Shown here one piece after another: positions 16,178-25,778 of a stretch of DNA of 64,000 nucleotides (position 1 is its first letter; the number at the start of each line of letters is the position of its first letter). Made by a program: the position numbers and the translations under genes. The notes beneath the pieces are model-generated. The model searched no databases, had not been told where the DNA came from, and worked only from the letters and a program-made list of their open reading frames with translations. The DNA is taken from the NCBI RefSeq assembly GCF_029193595.2, contig NZ_CP135052.1, positions 4,030,001 through 4,094,000 on the forward strand. Direction: 5' to 3'. The stretch is from Providencia hangzhouensis (GTDB lineage Bacteria > Pseudomonadota > Gammaproteobacteria > Enterobacterales > Enterobacteriaceae).

Positions 16178-17452
16178 ATGACTACAATAGATAATGCCTC
16201 ATTAGTTACGTGGCGACGTCAATTCCACCGTTACCCAGAAACGGGTTGGGGAGAGTTTTATACCACGGCGACCTTAATTAAAATACTTGAAGAAATGGGG
16301 CACCACGTATTAACAGGGGAGCAGATCATCAACCCTGATTTTATTCGTGGGCGCAATCCATCCATTGTTGAAAAAGCCAAGCACGCAGCCAAAGAACGTG
16401 GAGTCGATGATGCGCTACTCGAAAGGATCGGCGACTACACAGGATGTGCAGCAATCTTTGATACCGGACGACCGGGGCCCACTATCGCATTTCGTTTTGA
16501 TATTGATTGTGTCAATGTACAAGAAACCGATACGGCAGAGCACATTCCAAATCAAGAAGGATTTAACTCTACTAATCAAGGCTATATGCATGCTTGTGGC
16601 CATGATGGGCACATGGCTATCGGCCTCGGTGTCGCAAAATGGTTGATGGAAAATAAAAATAGTTCACTAAAAGGTGTTATTAAACTCATTTTCCAGCCAG
16701 CTGAAGAAGGTGTACGCGGAGCAAAACCTATCGCCGAAAGTGGCATTCTAGATGATGTTGATTACTTTGCTTGCGGGCATCTTGGCTGTGATATCCCAAG
16801 TGGAGTGATTGTAGCCGCACCGGAACGTTACCTTTCGACATTAAAAATGGATCTACGTTTTAAAGGTAAAGCCGCGCACGCAGGTATGGAGCCACATGCC
16901 GGAAAAAATGCATTACTCGCCGCTTGTAACGCGACTATCCAGATTTTAAGCCTACCTACCCATGGTGAAGGAATGACCCGCGCTAATGTCGGGGTATTAA
17001 ATGCAGGAGAAGGCCGTAATGTGATCCCTTCATACGCACAAATGCAAATTGAAGTACGTGGCGAAAATGAAAAAATTAACAATTACATGACCGAAGAAGC
17101 CTTAAGGCGTGCACGTGGTGTAGCACTCAGCTTTGATGTTGAACTCGAAACTGAGGTCATGGGGGAAGCCGTTGATTTCATTCCTGACGATGAAATGACT
17201 GACTATATCACCGAAGTAGCCCAAACTATTCCAGCCGTAAAAAAAGTACAGCGCACCATGAATTTTAATGGCAGTGATGATGCCACACTGTTGATTAAAC
17301 GCGTACAAGCTCATGGCGGAAAGGCCGCTTATTTTGTGATTGGATCTGATATCAAAGCTGGCCACCATCAAGCCAAATTTGATATCGATGAAGAACAGCT
17401 ATTCACTGGTTTTTCAATCTTTACAGGGTTACTACAACGTTTATCCGTATAA
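16178..17452 (+). CDS. M20-family amidohydrolase, AbgA-like (aminobenzoyl-glutamate hydrolase type)
   Basis: A 424-residue metal-dependent amidohydrolase. The amino part has the AbgA-type opening WRRQFHRYPETGWGEF, the metal motif HACGHDGH at 138-145 and the FQPAEEGVRGA box with the catalytic glutamate. A dimerisation domain follows (about 215-330), then the returning catalytic part ending near GHHQAKFDIDE. AbgA works with AbgB on p-aminobenzoyl-glutamate in E. coli; no abgB-like gene is present, so the substrate may be another N-acyl-aspartate or glutamate. It lies 26 bp after dcuC, with AAAAGGAAAA as ribosome site. Release of an acidic amino acid would feed the same aspartate/fumarate pool as the asparaginase downstream. 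Confidence 0.85.
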   Translation: MTTIDNASLVTWRRQFHRYPETGWGEFYTTATLIKILEEMGHHVLTGEQIINPDFIRGRNPSIVEKAKHAAKERGVDDALLERIGDYTGCAAIFDTGRPGPTIAFRFDIDCVNVQETDTAEHIPNQEGFNSTNQGYMHACGHDGHMAIGLGVAKWLMENKNSSLKGVIKLIFQPAEEGVRGAKPIAESGILDDVDYFACGHLGCDIPSGVIVAAPERYLSTLKMDLRFKGKAAHAGMEPHAGKNALLAACNATIQILSLPTHGEGMTRANVGVLNAGEGRNVIPSYAQMQIEVRGENEKINNYMTEEALRRARGVALSFDVELETEVMGEAVDFIPDDEMTDYITEVAQTIPAVKKVQRTMNFNGSDDATLLIKRVQAHGGKAAYFVIGSDIKAGHHQAKFDIDEEQLFTGFSIFTGLLQRLSV

Positions 17453-17481
17453 AAACAGCAAATCAATATAAGCCAATTATG

Positions 17482-17516
17482 AAACCTTATAGCTGATGAT
17501 GTTATAAGGTTTTTTT
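17482..17516 (+). terminator. Intrinsic terminator just upstream of the asparaginase gene
   Basis: 10-bp perfect stem AAACCTTATA / TATAAGGTTT, 11-nt loop and a seven-T tract. It ends only 8 bp before the asparaginase ATG, leaving room for the ribosome site but not for a promoter. Confidence 0.8.
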
Positions 17517-17524
17517 AAGGAAAT

Positions 17525-18574
17525 ATGATGAAAAAGACATTATTAAATACACTACTTTCTAGCCTGATCTTATATACCTCTGTTTCACTCGCAGCTGATG
17601 CCATTAAACCCAACGTAACTATTTTAGCCACTGGGGGGACCATCGCAGGAAGCTCCAAATCCAACCTTGATACCACCGACTATAAAGCGGGCTCACTGGG
17701 TATTAATGTGTTAATCAATGCCGTGCCAGAAATCAACGATGTTGCTATCGTCAAAGGAGAACAGATTTCTAACACCATCAGCGGCAATATTAGCAGCGAG
17801 ATCCTATTAAATCTCAGTAAACGTGTTAATCATTTACTGAATGAAGGAAAACAACAAGGCGTCGTTATCACCCATGGGACGGATACAATTGAAGAAACAG
17901 CGTTCTTCTTAGAGTTAACCACCCAAAATAAACAGCCTATCGTTATTGTCGGAGCCATGAGACCAGCAACCGCTATCAGTGCAGATGGCCCAATGAATCT
18001 GCTTGAAAGCGTCGTACTTGCTGCGGATAAGAAAGCTGAAAATCGCGGAGTCATGGTAGTTTTAAACGACCGCATTGGTTCTGCTTTTTATACCACCAAA
18101 GCAAACTCAACCACTCCTGATGCATTTAAATCTTATGAACCTGGCTATCTTGGAGTCTTTGTCAGTGGAAAACCCAAATTCTACTATACCCCTGCACAGC
18201 CTGTTGACCGTACTTTTTTCGATGTTAGTAAGGTAGATAAACTCCCTAATGTCGAAATTATTTATGCCTACCAAGACCAGACCCCAGCTATGCTTCATGC
18301 CGCTATCAATAACGGAGCCAAAGGGATTATTGTTGCGGGCAGTGGTAATGGAAATGTCTCAAGTAACATGGAGGAGGCAATTAAGCAGCTCAGTGACAAA
18401 GGTATTCCTGTTGTGATGGCAACCCGAACAGGCTCTGGCTATGTGAGTAGTAAATCATTTGCTATCGGGTCTGGCTTTTTAAACCCACAAAAGTCTCGCA
18501 TTCTCTTACAACTCGCCCTTGCAACTGGTGCCAATCTTAAACAAATATCGAATTACTTTGATAGCCAACGTTAA
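17525..18574 (+). CDS. ansB: Type II periplasmic L-asparaginase
   Basis: A 349-residue protein with a signal peptide (about 1-24, cleavage after SLAA) and the asparaginase fold. The first catalytic motif ATGGTIAGS places the nucleophile at T39. The second, ITHGTDTIEET, gives the Thr-Asp pair, followed by the VGAMRP segment. Length and export signal fit AnsB, the high-affinity enzyme that hydrolyses asparagine to aspartate and ammonia in the periplasm. It follows the AbgA-like gene but is separated from it by an intrinsic terminator with no room for a promoter, so expression depends on read-through or antitermination. The product aspartate could be taken up by the DcuC protein of the same operon. 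Confidence 0.93.
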   Translation: MMKKTLLNTLLSSLILYTSVSLAADAIKPNVTILATGGTIAGSSKSNLDTTDYKAGSLGINVLINAVPEINDVAIVKGEQISNTISGNISSEILLNLSKRVNHLLNEGKQQGVVITHGTDTIEETAFFLELTTQNKQPIVIVGAMRPATAISADGPMNLLESVVLAADKKAENRGVMVVLNDRIGSAFYTTKANSTTPDAFKSYEPGYLGVFVSGKPKFYYTPAQPVDRTFFDVSKVDKLPNVEIIYAYQDQTPAMLHAAINNGAKGIIVAGSGNGNVSSNMEEAIKQLSDKGIPVVMATRTGSGYVSSKSFAIGSGFLNPQKSRILLQLALATGANLKQISNYFDSQR

Positions 18575-18592
18575 TTAAATATCTTCATTGTT

Positions 18593-18621
18593 AAAGGCGT
18601 CTAAAATATAGACGCCTTTTT
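18593..18621 (+). terminator. Rho-independent terminator after ansB
   Basis: 11-bp perfect stem AAAGGCGTCTA / TAGACGCCTTT, 5-nt loop, followed by T residues. The A-run on the other side allows weak termination of the leftward permease operon too. Confidence 0.88.
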
Positions 18622-18779
18622 AGCATTCATCATACTTATTTCTAGGATAATAAATAAATTATAAAAACAAGTTTAAATTTATTATATAGATAATCAATAT
18701 TCAGATAGCGTTAGTGCCCCACTTAGTTAAATGGCTAATATTTGAATAATTAAAATTTGGCTTTATTTGATTACTATTT

Positions 18780-20126
18780 TTAAATATTGGCTTTCTTTGC
18801 TAGTAGATAATAAATAATTGCTGTAATCGGAAATGCAATAAAGAATGCAAAATTATAACCTATCATACCTGATACCAACCCAATCACTAGCGCAGTAATA
18901 CCCGGTTTTCGCCAGTTAGGAATATCATCGCTGTACAGGTTTTCTAAATTAAGATGACATTTACGAATAAGGTAATAATGTACTAGCATAATCGCCAATA
19001 TGGGAGCGAGTATTGCAGAGAAAATCATTTGCACATAATCAAGGTAGCTTAATAATAACCATGGCATCATTAAAATACTAATCAACCCAACTAGCCATGT
19101 CGCTTTTGCGAAAGTTAATTTAGGGAAGAAATTAAGCATAATTAATGTTGCGGGAAAAATATTCGCACAGGTATTGACGGTCCATTGTGCAAATACAATG
19201 ATAATACAGCTAATAATTAATATGGTTGCGTTATCAGCAAAAGCAATTTGTAGCATCCCAATAGGGTTATCGCTTTTCGTCAGATAAGCACTAATCAACC
19301 CTGCAAGAGTGAGCAATAAGCCTGTACCAACAAACCCAAGCCCAAAACAAAAGATAGTGCGTTTATTACGAGCAAAGAAGCTACTTGATGCACTGTTTTC
19401 AGGTAATTTTAGCTTTCTGGTTAAGTCACTGCCATTTAGAGCTTCAGATAACCATCCTCCACTAAAGATAGCAATAACAGTAATAAAGCTGAACCCGGTT
19501 CCTTCTAATGGAGAAGCCGTCACAATATCGGGTAAAGAAATTTGGTGTTCTTGTAATAACCAAGCAACCAATGACACCAATCCGCATGCCAAAATGGGGA
19601 CTGCCAATGTGCCAAACTTACTCATACTGTCTACGTTACGGCTTGCATTGAATAGCTGTAAGGATGCATAAGTGATGAATATCACCCAAAACATGGAAAC
19701 CCCAGTGACAATTTCGATAATCGCATTAATCGCCTGCGTCCCTAAAAATAAAATCACACCGCACCATGTTAAACAGACGATGGCTCGACATATCGCACCA
19801 ATTTTCGCCCCTTGTTTTCCTAAGCAGTCGCGAATAAAAATGGTGAAAGGAACACCGTAACGTGTACCGATATCACCAGTTAACGTAATTAACACGGTGA
19901 CTAATAAAAAACCGAAAAAACAAGCAATTAACACTTCAATAGGGGAATATCCTCCTCTTAAAAGTACTTGAGCGGGGATCACCAACCCCACAACGTTGAT
20001 CACCATCGATGAACAAAGCACCAGCAAGTCGCGCGTCTTTAACGTTCTGTCTTTTTCCTGTGTAGGTAGCAATTCCTGATTGGCTTTAGCAAGCAATTCC
20101 TGTGAAATATTTTGTCCATTATTCAT
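18780..20126 (-). CDS. NCS1-family permease (cytosine/purine/hydantoin/allantoin type)
   Basis: A 448-residue protein with about twelve membrane helices and a polar amino-terminal tail of about 30 residues. The family is NCS1/CodB-like, as seen from the GDIGTRYGVPFTIFIRD segment, the SEALNGSDLTRK loop and the late TVNTCANIFPA helix. It is the last gene of a leftward operon with hydantoinase, N-acyl-D-amino-acid deacylase, YgeY and diaminopropionate ammonia-lyase, 27 bp after the hydantoinase gene. The context suggests import of a hydantoin, dihydropyrimidine or related cyclic ureide. The exact substrate is inference. Confidence 0.85.
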   Translation of the reverse strand: MNNGQNISQELLAKANQELLPTQEKDRTLKTRDLLVLCSSMVINVVGLVIPAQVLLRGGYSPIEVLIACFFGFLLVTVLITLTGDIGTRYGVPFTIFIRDCLGKQGAKIGAICRAIVCLTWCGVILFLGTQAINAIIEIVTGVSMFWVIFITYASLQLFNASRNVDSMSKFGTLAVPILACGLVSLVAWLLQEHQISLPDIVTASPLEGTGFSFITVIAIFSGGWLSEALNGSDLTRKLKLPENSASSSFFARNKRTIFCFGLGFVGTGLLLTLAGLISAYLTKSDNPIGMLQIAFADNATILIISCIIIVFAQWTVNTCANIFPATLIMLNFFPKLTFAKATWLVGLISILMMPWLLLSYLDYVQMIFSAILAPILAIMLVHYYLIRKCHLNLENLYSDDIPNWRKPGITALVIGLVSGMIGYNFAFFIAFPITAIIYYLLAKKANI

Positions 20127-20153
20127 GAGTCTAGCCTCATATTTATTGTCGTT

Positions 20154-21560
20154 TTAGTTTAATTTCAAAGTACGTTTAATAAATTTCCCTTGGCCTTTAC
20201 TTCCCATAAAGGTGTTGTTATCCATAATGATTTCGCCACGTAAAAGGGTTGTTTTAACCTTTCCTTTCGCTTTATATCCTTCATGTAGGCTATAGCCAGC
20301 ACCACTGTGTAAGTTATTGGCTGAAATAACCCATTCCTCATTCAGATCAAAAATGACAATGTCAGCATCAGCTCCAGGTAATAGCGTCCCTTTTTGTGGA
20401 TAACATCCCATGGTTTTCGCAATGTTAGTGCTACATAGTGCAACCGCTTGGTTCATAGTGATTTTTCCGTTCTCTACACCTTCGGTTACCATCAAATTAA
20501 AACGGATTTCGAGGCCAGATAACCCATTCACCACCTTAGTAAAATCGGGGATAATTTTGCCATTGGCATCGCGCTGTAAAGCCTTTTCCTTTTCCTCACG
20601 AGTGAAAGTGCAATCATCGGAACCAATCAAGGTGATCGTACCGTTCTTAATGCCATCCCAAAGTTCATCCCGCTCTTTACGAGTGCGCAGTGGAGGCGAA
20701 CAAATGGCCAGATGCCCATTTTCAATATCATCATAGAGTTCATCGAACAGCGTTAAATAGTGAGGGCCCGTTTCGATATACAGTTTTTGGCCTCGCTCTT
20801 GTGCTTGTTGTGCAATGTTTAGACAAGGACCATTTGTGGTATGAACAATCAGAAGAGGAACACCAACTGATTCAGCGAGTTTAGCCACGCGGCCAAAGGC
20901 TTCTGTTTCACAAATAACGGGCTTACTATTGGCAAAGTCACGCCAAGTTAGGGTGTTATTTTTGATGCACTCATCCACCGCGGTTTCTGCTATCGCATTA
21001 CTTTCCGCATGGATCAATGGCATACAGTTATTTTCTTTTGCACGTTTAAAGACCTGCATCAGAGTCATATCATCTGCCATCACACCTTCTTTACGGTAAG
21101 TCATAAATAATTTAAATGTTGGGCACCCTTTTGCCGCAAGAAGTGGAATTTCATCTAATAACTGCTCGTTAGCTTCAACAAATTTGCCATGTACACTAAA
21201 ATCAATCGCAGACTCAGTCATTTCCTCAATACGGTCATCTAGCGCCTGAAGAACACTTGAGCCTTTCCAAGTATTGGTAAAATCCATATAGGTTGTGACA
21301 CCCGCAAATGCGGCGCAAATACTTTGCTGATAAAAGGTAAGTTGCGGGGAAATCCCTTGAAATGGAGCCTGTGTGTGCATATGCGCATCAATTAAACCGG
21401 GTAGAACTAATCGGCCTTGCGCATCAATTTCTTTTTGGCATTCAGCGGGCTCATCAGGGCCAAGTAAAGCAGCAATTTTGCCTTTTTTAATTGCCAAATC
21501 GGCGCGAACCGTACCCTCTTCAAGAACTAAATGCCCATTTCTAATAATTGTGTCAAACAT
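20154..21560 (-). CDS. hyuA: D-hydantoinase / dihydropyrimidinase-family cyclic amidohydrolase
   Basis: The ATG at 21560 is preceded by GGAGA at good distance, so I prefer it over the TTG at 21572; the product is then 468 residues. It is an amidohydrolase-fold enzyme with the HxH metal pair H60/H62 in GLIDAHMH, a candidate carboxylated lysine K150 in CPTFKLFMTY, HAESN and VHTTNG histidines, and the GSDDCTF aspartate loop. These are the features of D-hydantoinases and dihydropyrimidinases (E. coli HyuA is 461 residues and lies in the same type of cluster with ygeX and ygeY). It opens a cyclic ureide ring to an N-carbamoyl amino acid. The natural substrate of this group is not established. Confidence 0.88.
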   Translation of the reverse strand: MFDTIIRNGHLVLEEGTVRADLAIKKGKIAALLGPDEPAECQKEIDAQGRLVLPGLIDAHMHTQAPFQGISPQLTFYQQSICAAFAGVTTYMDFTNTWKGSSVLQALDDRIEEMTESAIDFSVHGKFVEANEQLLDEIPLLAAKGCPTFKLFMTYRKEGVMADDMTLMQVFKRAKENNCMPLIHAESNAIAETAVDECIKNNTLTWRDFANSKPVICETEAFGRVAKLAESVGVPLLIVHTTNGPCLNIAQQAQERGQKLYIETGPHYLTLFDELYDDIENGHLAICSPPLRTRKERDELWDGIKNGTITLIGSDDCTFTREEKEKALQRDANGKIIPDFTKVVNGLSGLEIRFNLMVTEGVENGKITMNQAVALCSTNIAKTMGCYPQKGTLLPGADADIVIFDLNEEWVISANNLHSGAGYSLHEGYKAKGKVKTTLLRGEIIMDNNTFMGSKGQGKFIKRTLKLN

Positions 21561-21630
21561 AACTATCTCCAACGATTTTTATGTCACAACACAGCGAAAA
21601 AGAGACTGTGTTGCAGCTATTATTGATTGA

Positions 21631-23229
21631 TCAACTCAGCGTTCCTTTCCGTAAAACTTGTCCACTGCAGGCATAACTTTCAATGTGATTAAACAGCGCA
21701 ATTCGACCATTAACCATCACAAGCTCAATACCTTCAGGGTATTGATTTGGTTCAACAAAAGTACCTTTGTCTGTAATGGTATGTGGGTCTAACATTACGA
21801 TATCGGCTTGGTAACCCTCTTTAAGTAATCCCCTATTGGTTAATCCCAAAACCTCTGCTGGTTTGCCGGTCATTTTGCGAATCGCTGCTTCCCAAGTTAA
21901 ACAAGCTTCTTCGCGTACATACTTCCCAAGTACTCGAGGAAATGCTCCAAAAACACGGGGATGAGGCTTACCTGCCCCCATTAAGCCATCCGTACAAACA
22001 TTCTGCTCTGGGCGGCACAAAAATTTAATCACATGCTCTTCTGTCCCATAAAAATCCACCATTCCAACAGCGTTATCTTCCTCATATAACAGGTCAAAAG
22101 TGGCGTTATAAGGGTCTTTACCACGTAACTCTCCAAGTTGAACTAAGTTTAAACCTACTGCATCTTGGTTTTTCTGTTGCTTCACACTGGTAATGAAGAT
22201 TTGATCTAACCCAGCGAAATCAATGAAGTTATCCCACCCAGGGATCCCTTTTTCGATATCGTCAATCATACGTTGGCGTAATTCAGAAGATTTCAGGCGT
22301 TCGAGTAGCTTTTCCGTACCACCTGCATGCACCCACGGCGGTAAAATCACCCCTAACATGGTGCTACCAGCAACATAAGGATATTGGTCGAAAGAGATGC
22401 GTATTCCTTCTTGCTGTGCTTGTTCAAGCATCGATAGCATTTCATCGATCAGTGACCAGTTTTTCTTACCACAGACCTTCATATGAGAAATATGTAGCCA
22501 AACTCCGGATGCATGAGCAATATCAATAAGTTCTTGAGTCGACTGAATGATGTCATCCGCTTCACTGCGCTGATGAACCACAAAAATCCCATTATATTTG
22601 GCTGTCACTTTGCAAAGTTCGGTGATCTCAGCGGTATCGCCAAAAGCACAAGGCATATAGATAAGGCCTGTAGATAGCCCATAGGCCCCTGCTTGTAACT
22701 CTCGCTCAAGAATCTGGCACATTTTGGCGACATCTTCCTGCGTCGATGCCTTACCATCTAATCCCATGGCTTCCATACGGATATTACCGTGGGGAACAAG
22801 ATAAGCGAGGTTCGTAGCGCTTCCTCGCGCCTCTAACATGTTGAGATATCCCGCTGTATTTTTGAAGTGCCAGTCAATCTCATCAGAGTCACCATCGAGG
22901 CCAGCAATATTTTTACGCCACGCGGAAATATATTGTTCAGGCAAAGGTGCCAATGCAACGCCGTCTTGCCCCAACAACTCAGTCGTGATCCCTTGGCGAA
23001 TTTTTGCGGAAACTGCGGGGTTTAATAACACCGATAAATCAGAGTGAGTGTGCGTATCAATAAAACCGGGACAAATGATTTTACCGGTTGCATCAATAAC
23101 CTGGTCCTGAGTGTTGGCGCTAATATCGCCGATTTGAATAATTTTACCTTCATTAACAAGTAAGTCGCTGTGATACTGACTTTCTCCTGTACCGTCAATG
23201 ATGATGGCATTTTTAAATAGTGTTTTCAT
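21631..23229 (-). CDS. N-acyl-D-amino-acid deacylase family amidohydrolase
   Basis: A 532-residue amidohydrolase-superfamily protein. The HxH metal motif is in PGFIDTHTHSDLS (H60, H62), followed by the TTELLGQDGVALAP and YGLSTGLIYMP segments typical of D-aminoacylases, HQRSEADD with a metal histidine, ISHMK, and the late CTDGLMGAGKPHPRVFGAFPR loop containing the catalytic aspartate. Such enzymes remove acyl groups from N-acyl-D-amino acids. It lies 52 bp after the ygeY gene and 70 bp before hyuA. E. coli has a carbamoyltransferase gene in the comparable cluster and lacks this enzyme, so the pathway variant here may process D-configured hydantoin products. Confidence 0.87.
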   Translation of the reverse strand: MKTLFKNAIIIDGTGESQYHSDLLVNEGKIIQIGDISANTQDQVIDATGKIICPGFIDTHTHSDLSVLLNPAVSAKIRQGITTELLGQDGVALAPLPEQYISAWRKNIAGLDGDSDEIDWHFKNTAGYLNMLEARGSATNLAYLVPHGNIRMEAMGLDGKASTQEDVAKMCQILERELQAGAYGLSTGLIYMPCAFGDTAEITELCKVTAKYNGIFVVHQRSEADDIIQSTQELIDIAHASGVWLHISHMKVCGKKNWSLIDEMLSMLEQAQQEGIRISFDQYPYVAGSTMLGVILPPWVHAGGTEKLLERLKSSELRQRMIDDIEKGIPGWDNFIDFAGLDQIFITSVKQQKNQDAVGLNLVQLGELRGKDPYNATFDLLYEEDNAVGMVDFYGTEEHVIKFLCRPEQNVCTDGLMGAGKPHPRVFGAFPRVLGKYVREEACLTWEAAIRKMTGKPAEVLGLTNRGLLKEGYQADIVMLDPHTITDKGTFVEPNQYPEGIELVMVNGRIALFNHIESYACSGQVLRKGTLS

Positions 23230-23281
23230 TGTTCTCTTCCTTTATCAATGCCTTAGTAGTCACTAAGGCATCAAAAGATAA

Positions 23282-24481
23282 CTATTTGTTATTATTGTAA
23301 ATACTAGAAATTATGCTGTAGTAGCCTTTGACTGAGCCTGTTAATTGTCCAATTTCGATATATTCATCAATGGTGTGAGCCAGATTTTCTCTGGAAGGCC
23401 CAAAGCCAATCGTAGGAATATTGGCTTCCCCCGCATAGTGGCTACCGTTGGTACAAAATGAATATTGGGTAATGGTTGGGTTAATACCGACTTTTTTGAG
23501 TCCCGATAAAACACACTGCACAAATTCATCCGATTCATCTAACACCCAACCGGGAAAGAAACGCTCTCCTTCAATGGTACTACCGGTATAGCAAGATTCC
23601 GTACCATAGGCATAAGACACCCGCGCTTTAAATTCGGGGTCCAACTGAATCATTTCTTCCAACACTTTTTGGATAGGTTCAATTACGCTATCTTTGCTTT
23701 CACCAACCAATAACCTACGGTCATAAGTCGCTCGGCAATATTCAGGGACAACCGATGCGCCGGGATATGGTGAAGATTTAATATCCGTTAATTCAAGGAT
23801 CCCTAAACCAAGAACGGGGTGAACAGGCGGAGTTAATGTTCTAATTTTTTCAACCAATGCCGCCATTTTATAAACCGCGTTAATACCCGCTTGCGGGTTT
23901 GCGGAGTGGGCTGGCTTACCAAATGTTTCTACCACCACCTCTGCGCGACCACGTTGGCCAATTTTCAGGTTAAGCTCAGAAGCCTCGCCGATAACCACAT
24001 AATCAGGATGATACTTTTCAGTGACTAGGCGTGCCGCTACACCTTCAAAACATTCCTCATGTACGATGCAGGAAACATAAATTTTCCCAGCAAACTCACG
24101 CAGATAGTCTTGGCCGAAAAAACCAATGGCTGAAATCATGGCAGCAACTGCACCTTTCATATCGGTCGTACCACGACCATAAATTTTGCCGTCATTAATT
24201 TCTCCGCCAAATGGGTCTTGCGTCCATTGGCTTTCATCGACTGGAACCGTATCGATGTGTCCATCAAAAACCAGCGTTTTTCCAGGGTATTTCCCTACAA
24301 TTCCACCAATGATATTGCCGTATCTATCAACATGAATATCATCAAATTCATAATCTTCCATCATGGATTTAATAACACGGACAACATTGCCCTCTTCACC
24401 GGAGTAACTTTTTTCACGAACTAAAGCCTGACAATTCTTGATGACTTCGTTAAGACGATTTTCTGAAAACATATTTTTCAC
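23282..24481 (-). CDS. ygeY: YgeY-family M20 metallopeptidase/deacylase
   Basis: A 399-residue di-zinc hydrolase of the ArgE/DapE/M20 group. Metal ligands are seen in VFDGHIDTVP (H75, D77), GRGTTDMKG (D), the EE pair in VHEECFEG, and the late GFGPS..NLAHTIDEYIE histidine. A dimerisation domain is inserted between about residues 185 and 295. YgeY homologues are linked in many genomes to the ygeX-hyuA cluster and to selenium-dependent purine catabolism. It starts 5 bp after the ammonia-lyase gene, so the two are tightly coupled. It probably hydrolyses an N-carbamoyl or N-acyl amino acid to feed diaminopropionate or a related amino acid to the lyase; this is inference. Confidence 0.87.
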   Translation of the reverse strand: MKNMFSENRLNEVIKNCQALVREKSYSGEEGNVVRVIKSMMEDYEFDDIHVDRYGNIIGGIVGKYPGKTLVFDGHIDTVPVDESQWTQDPFGGEINDGKIYGRGTTDMKGAVAAMISAIGFFGQDYLREFAGKIYVSCIVHEECFEGVAARLVTEKYHPDYVVIGEASELNLKIGQRGRAEVVVETFGKPAHSANPQAGINAVYKMAALVEKIRTLTPPVHPVLGLGILELTDIKSSPYPGASVVPEYCRATYDRRLLVGESKDSVIEPIQKVLEEMIQLDPEFKARVSYAYGTESCYTGSTIEGERFFPGWVLDESDEFVQCVLSGLKKVGINPTITQYSFCTNGSHYAGEANIPTIGFGPSRENLAHTIDEYIEIGQLTGSVKGYYSIISSIYNNNK

Positions 24482-24486
24482 CCCGA

Positions 24487-25704
24487 TTAAAATTGGCCAA
24501 AGCTTGGGAACTCACCATCCCAAACAATATCCCGATAACGTTGAATATCCGTGTCGCCCTCAGTACTGATAAGCAAAATGCGTGAATTTTCATTCAGTTC
24601 CAGCCTGTTGCGCACATCAGCATAATTTTGGGACTGCATTAAAATAGAAAGTAACCCTGTAGTGACAGCACCAGATTCACCCGAAACAATCGGAGGGTCA
24701 GTCGGTAATGGGTTACCTAATATCCGCATCCCTCGCGTTGCGACAAAGTCAGGGCAAGAAAAGAAAGCATCGGCGTAGTCTCGTAATAATTGCCAACCTG
24801 CAATATTGGCTTCACCACATGCCAGCCCAGCCATAACTGTTTGTAGATCGCCTCCAACAGAGATCGCTTCCTCATTTTCAGCAACCGCTGAACGGTAAAG
24901 GCAATCCGCAATTTGAGCTTCAGCAATAATCACTTTCGGTCTATCCTCTCCATAAAGTGCCGTTAACATCCCCTGCACCATGCCAGCAAATGAGCCAACA
25001 CCAGCTTGAACAAAAACGTGTGTCGGTTTCACTTCATGTAACTGTGACAAAGCTTCAAACATTAACGTGCTGTAGCCTTGCATAATCCACTGTGGGATCT
25101 TTTCATAGCCAGCCCAAGCGGTATCTTGCACCACCACCCAGCCATATTTTCTTGCCATTTCGGCTGTCATACGTACCGCATCGTCATAATTCATATCTAC
25201 AATTTCTGCGGTCGCACCTTCATTCAAGATGGCATCTAAGCGTTCATGGGAAGAACCTTTAGGCATATAAACTACTGATTTTTGTTTAAGTTGACGTGCC
25301 ATCCACGCCACGCCTCGCCCATGATTACCATCCGTCGTGGTGGCAAAAGTAATGCCATTTAATTGTTCTCTAACCTCATTGCTGACCATAACGTTATAAG
25401 GAAGCTCAGAGATATCTCTCCCCAACTCTTCGGCGATATGGCAGGCCATTGCATAGGCGCCACCTAATGCCTTAAATGCCTTGAGGCCAAAGCGTTGAGA
25501 CTCATCTTTTAAGTAAATCTGTCCGACATTTAATGACTTGGCGAGTGCAGGTAAATGATAGAGCGGTGTTGGTGCATACTCAGGAATTGAGCGGTGAAAT
25601 TGCCACGCTTTATGTAATTCAGCTTGCGAAAAAGAGGCAAGGTTCGCCGTAGGTTTCTGCTTAAAACGGCTGTGATTAATGTAGTACTTTAATTGCTCCT
25701 GCAT
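24487..25704 (-). CDS. dpaL: Diaminopropionate ammonia-lyase (YgeX/DpaL)
   Basis: The frame opens with a TTG at 25737, but the ATG at 25704 has a GAGG six bases upstream and gives 405 residues, matching the E. coli enzyme (398). It is a fold-type II PLP enzyme. The Schiff-base lysine lies in the RFGLKAFKALGG segment, the TTDGNHGRGVAWMA motif binds the phosphate and substrate, and a glycine-rich loop (GVGSFAGMVQGM) grips the cofactor. It converts 2,3-diaminopropionate (either enantiomer in known homologues) to pyruvate and ammonia. As the first gene of the leftward operon it is preceded by a sigma-54 promoter at 25779-25795, with a leader of about 65 nt. Confidence 0.92.
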   Translation of the reverse strand: MQEQLKYYINHSRFKQKPTANLASFSQAELHKAWQFHRSIPEYAPTPLYHLPALAKSLNVGQIYLKDESQRFGLKAFKALGGAYAMACHIAEELGRDISELPYNVMVSNEVREQLNGITFATTTDGNHGRGVAWMARQLKQKSVVYMPKGSSHERLDAILNEGATAEIVDMNYDDAVRMTAEMARKYGWVVVQDTAWAGYEKIPQWIMQGYSTLMFEALSQLHEVKPTHVFVQAGVGSFAGMVQGMLTALYGEDRPKVIIAEAQIADCLYRSAVAENEEAISVGGDLQTVMAGLACGEANIAGWQLLRDYADAFFSCPDFVATRGMRILGNPLPTDPPIVSGESGAVTTGLLSILMQSQNYADVRNRLELNENSRILLISTEGDTDIQRYRDIVWDGEFPSFGQF

Positions 25705-25778
25705 GGAAAACCTCATGAACTTATTATTAATAAACAAGACAATTAAGTCTTAATAAAAAATAGGTTTACAGCTTAGGT

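Noticed and set aside
16828..17371. Two leftward open frames inside the AbgA-like gene
   Set aside because: Shadows of a well-supported coding sequence in the opposite frame.
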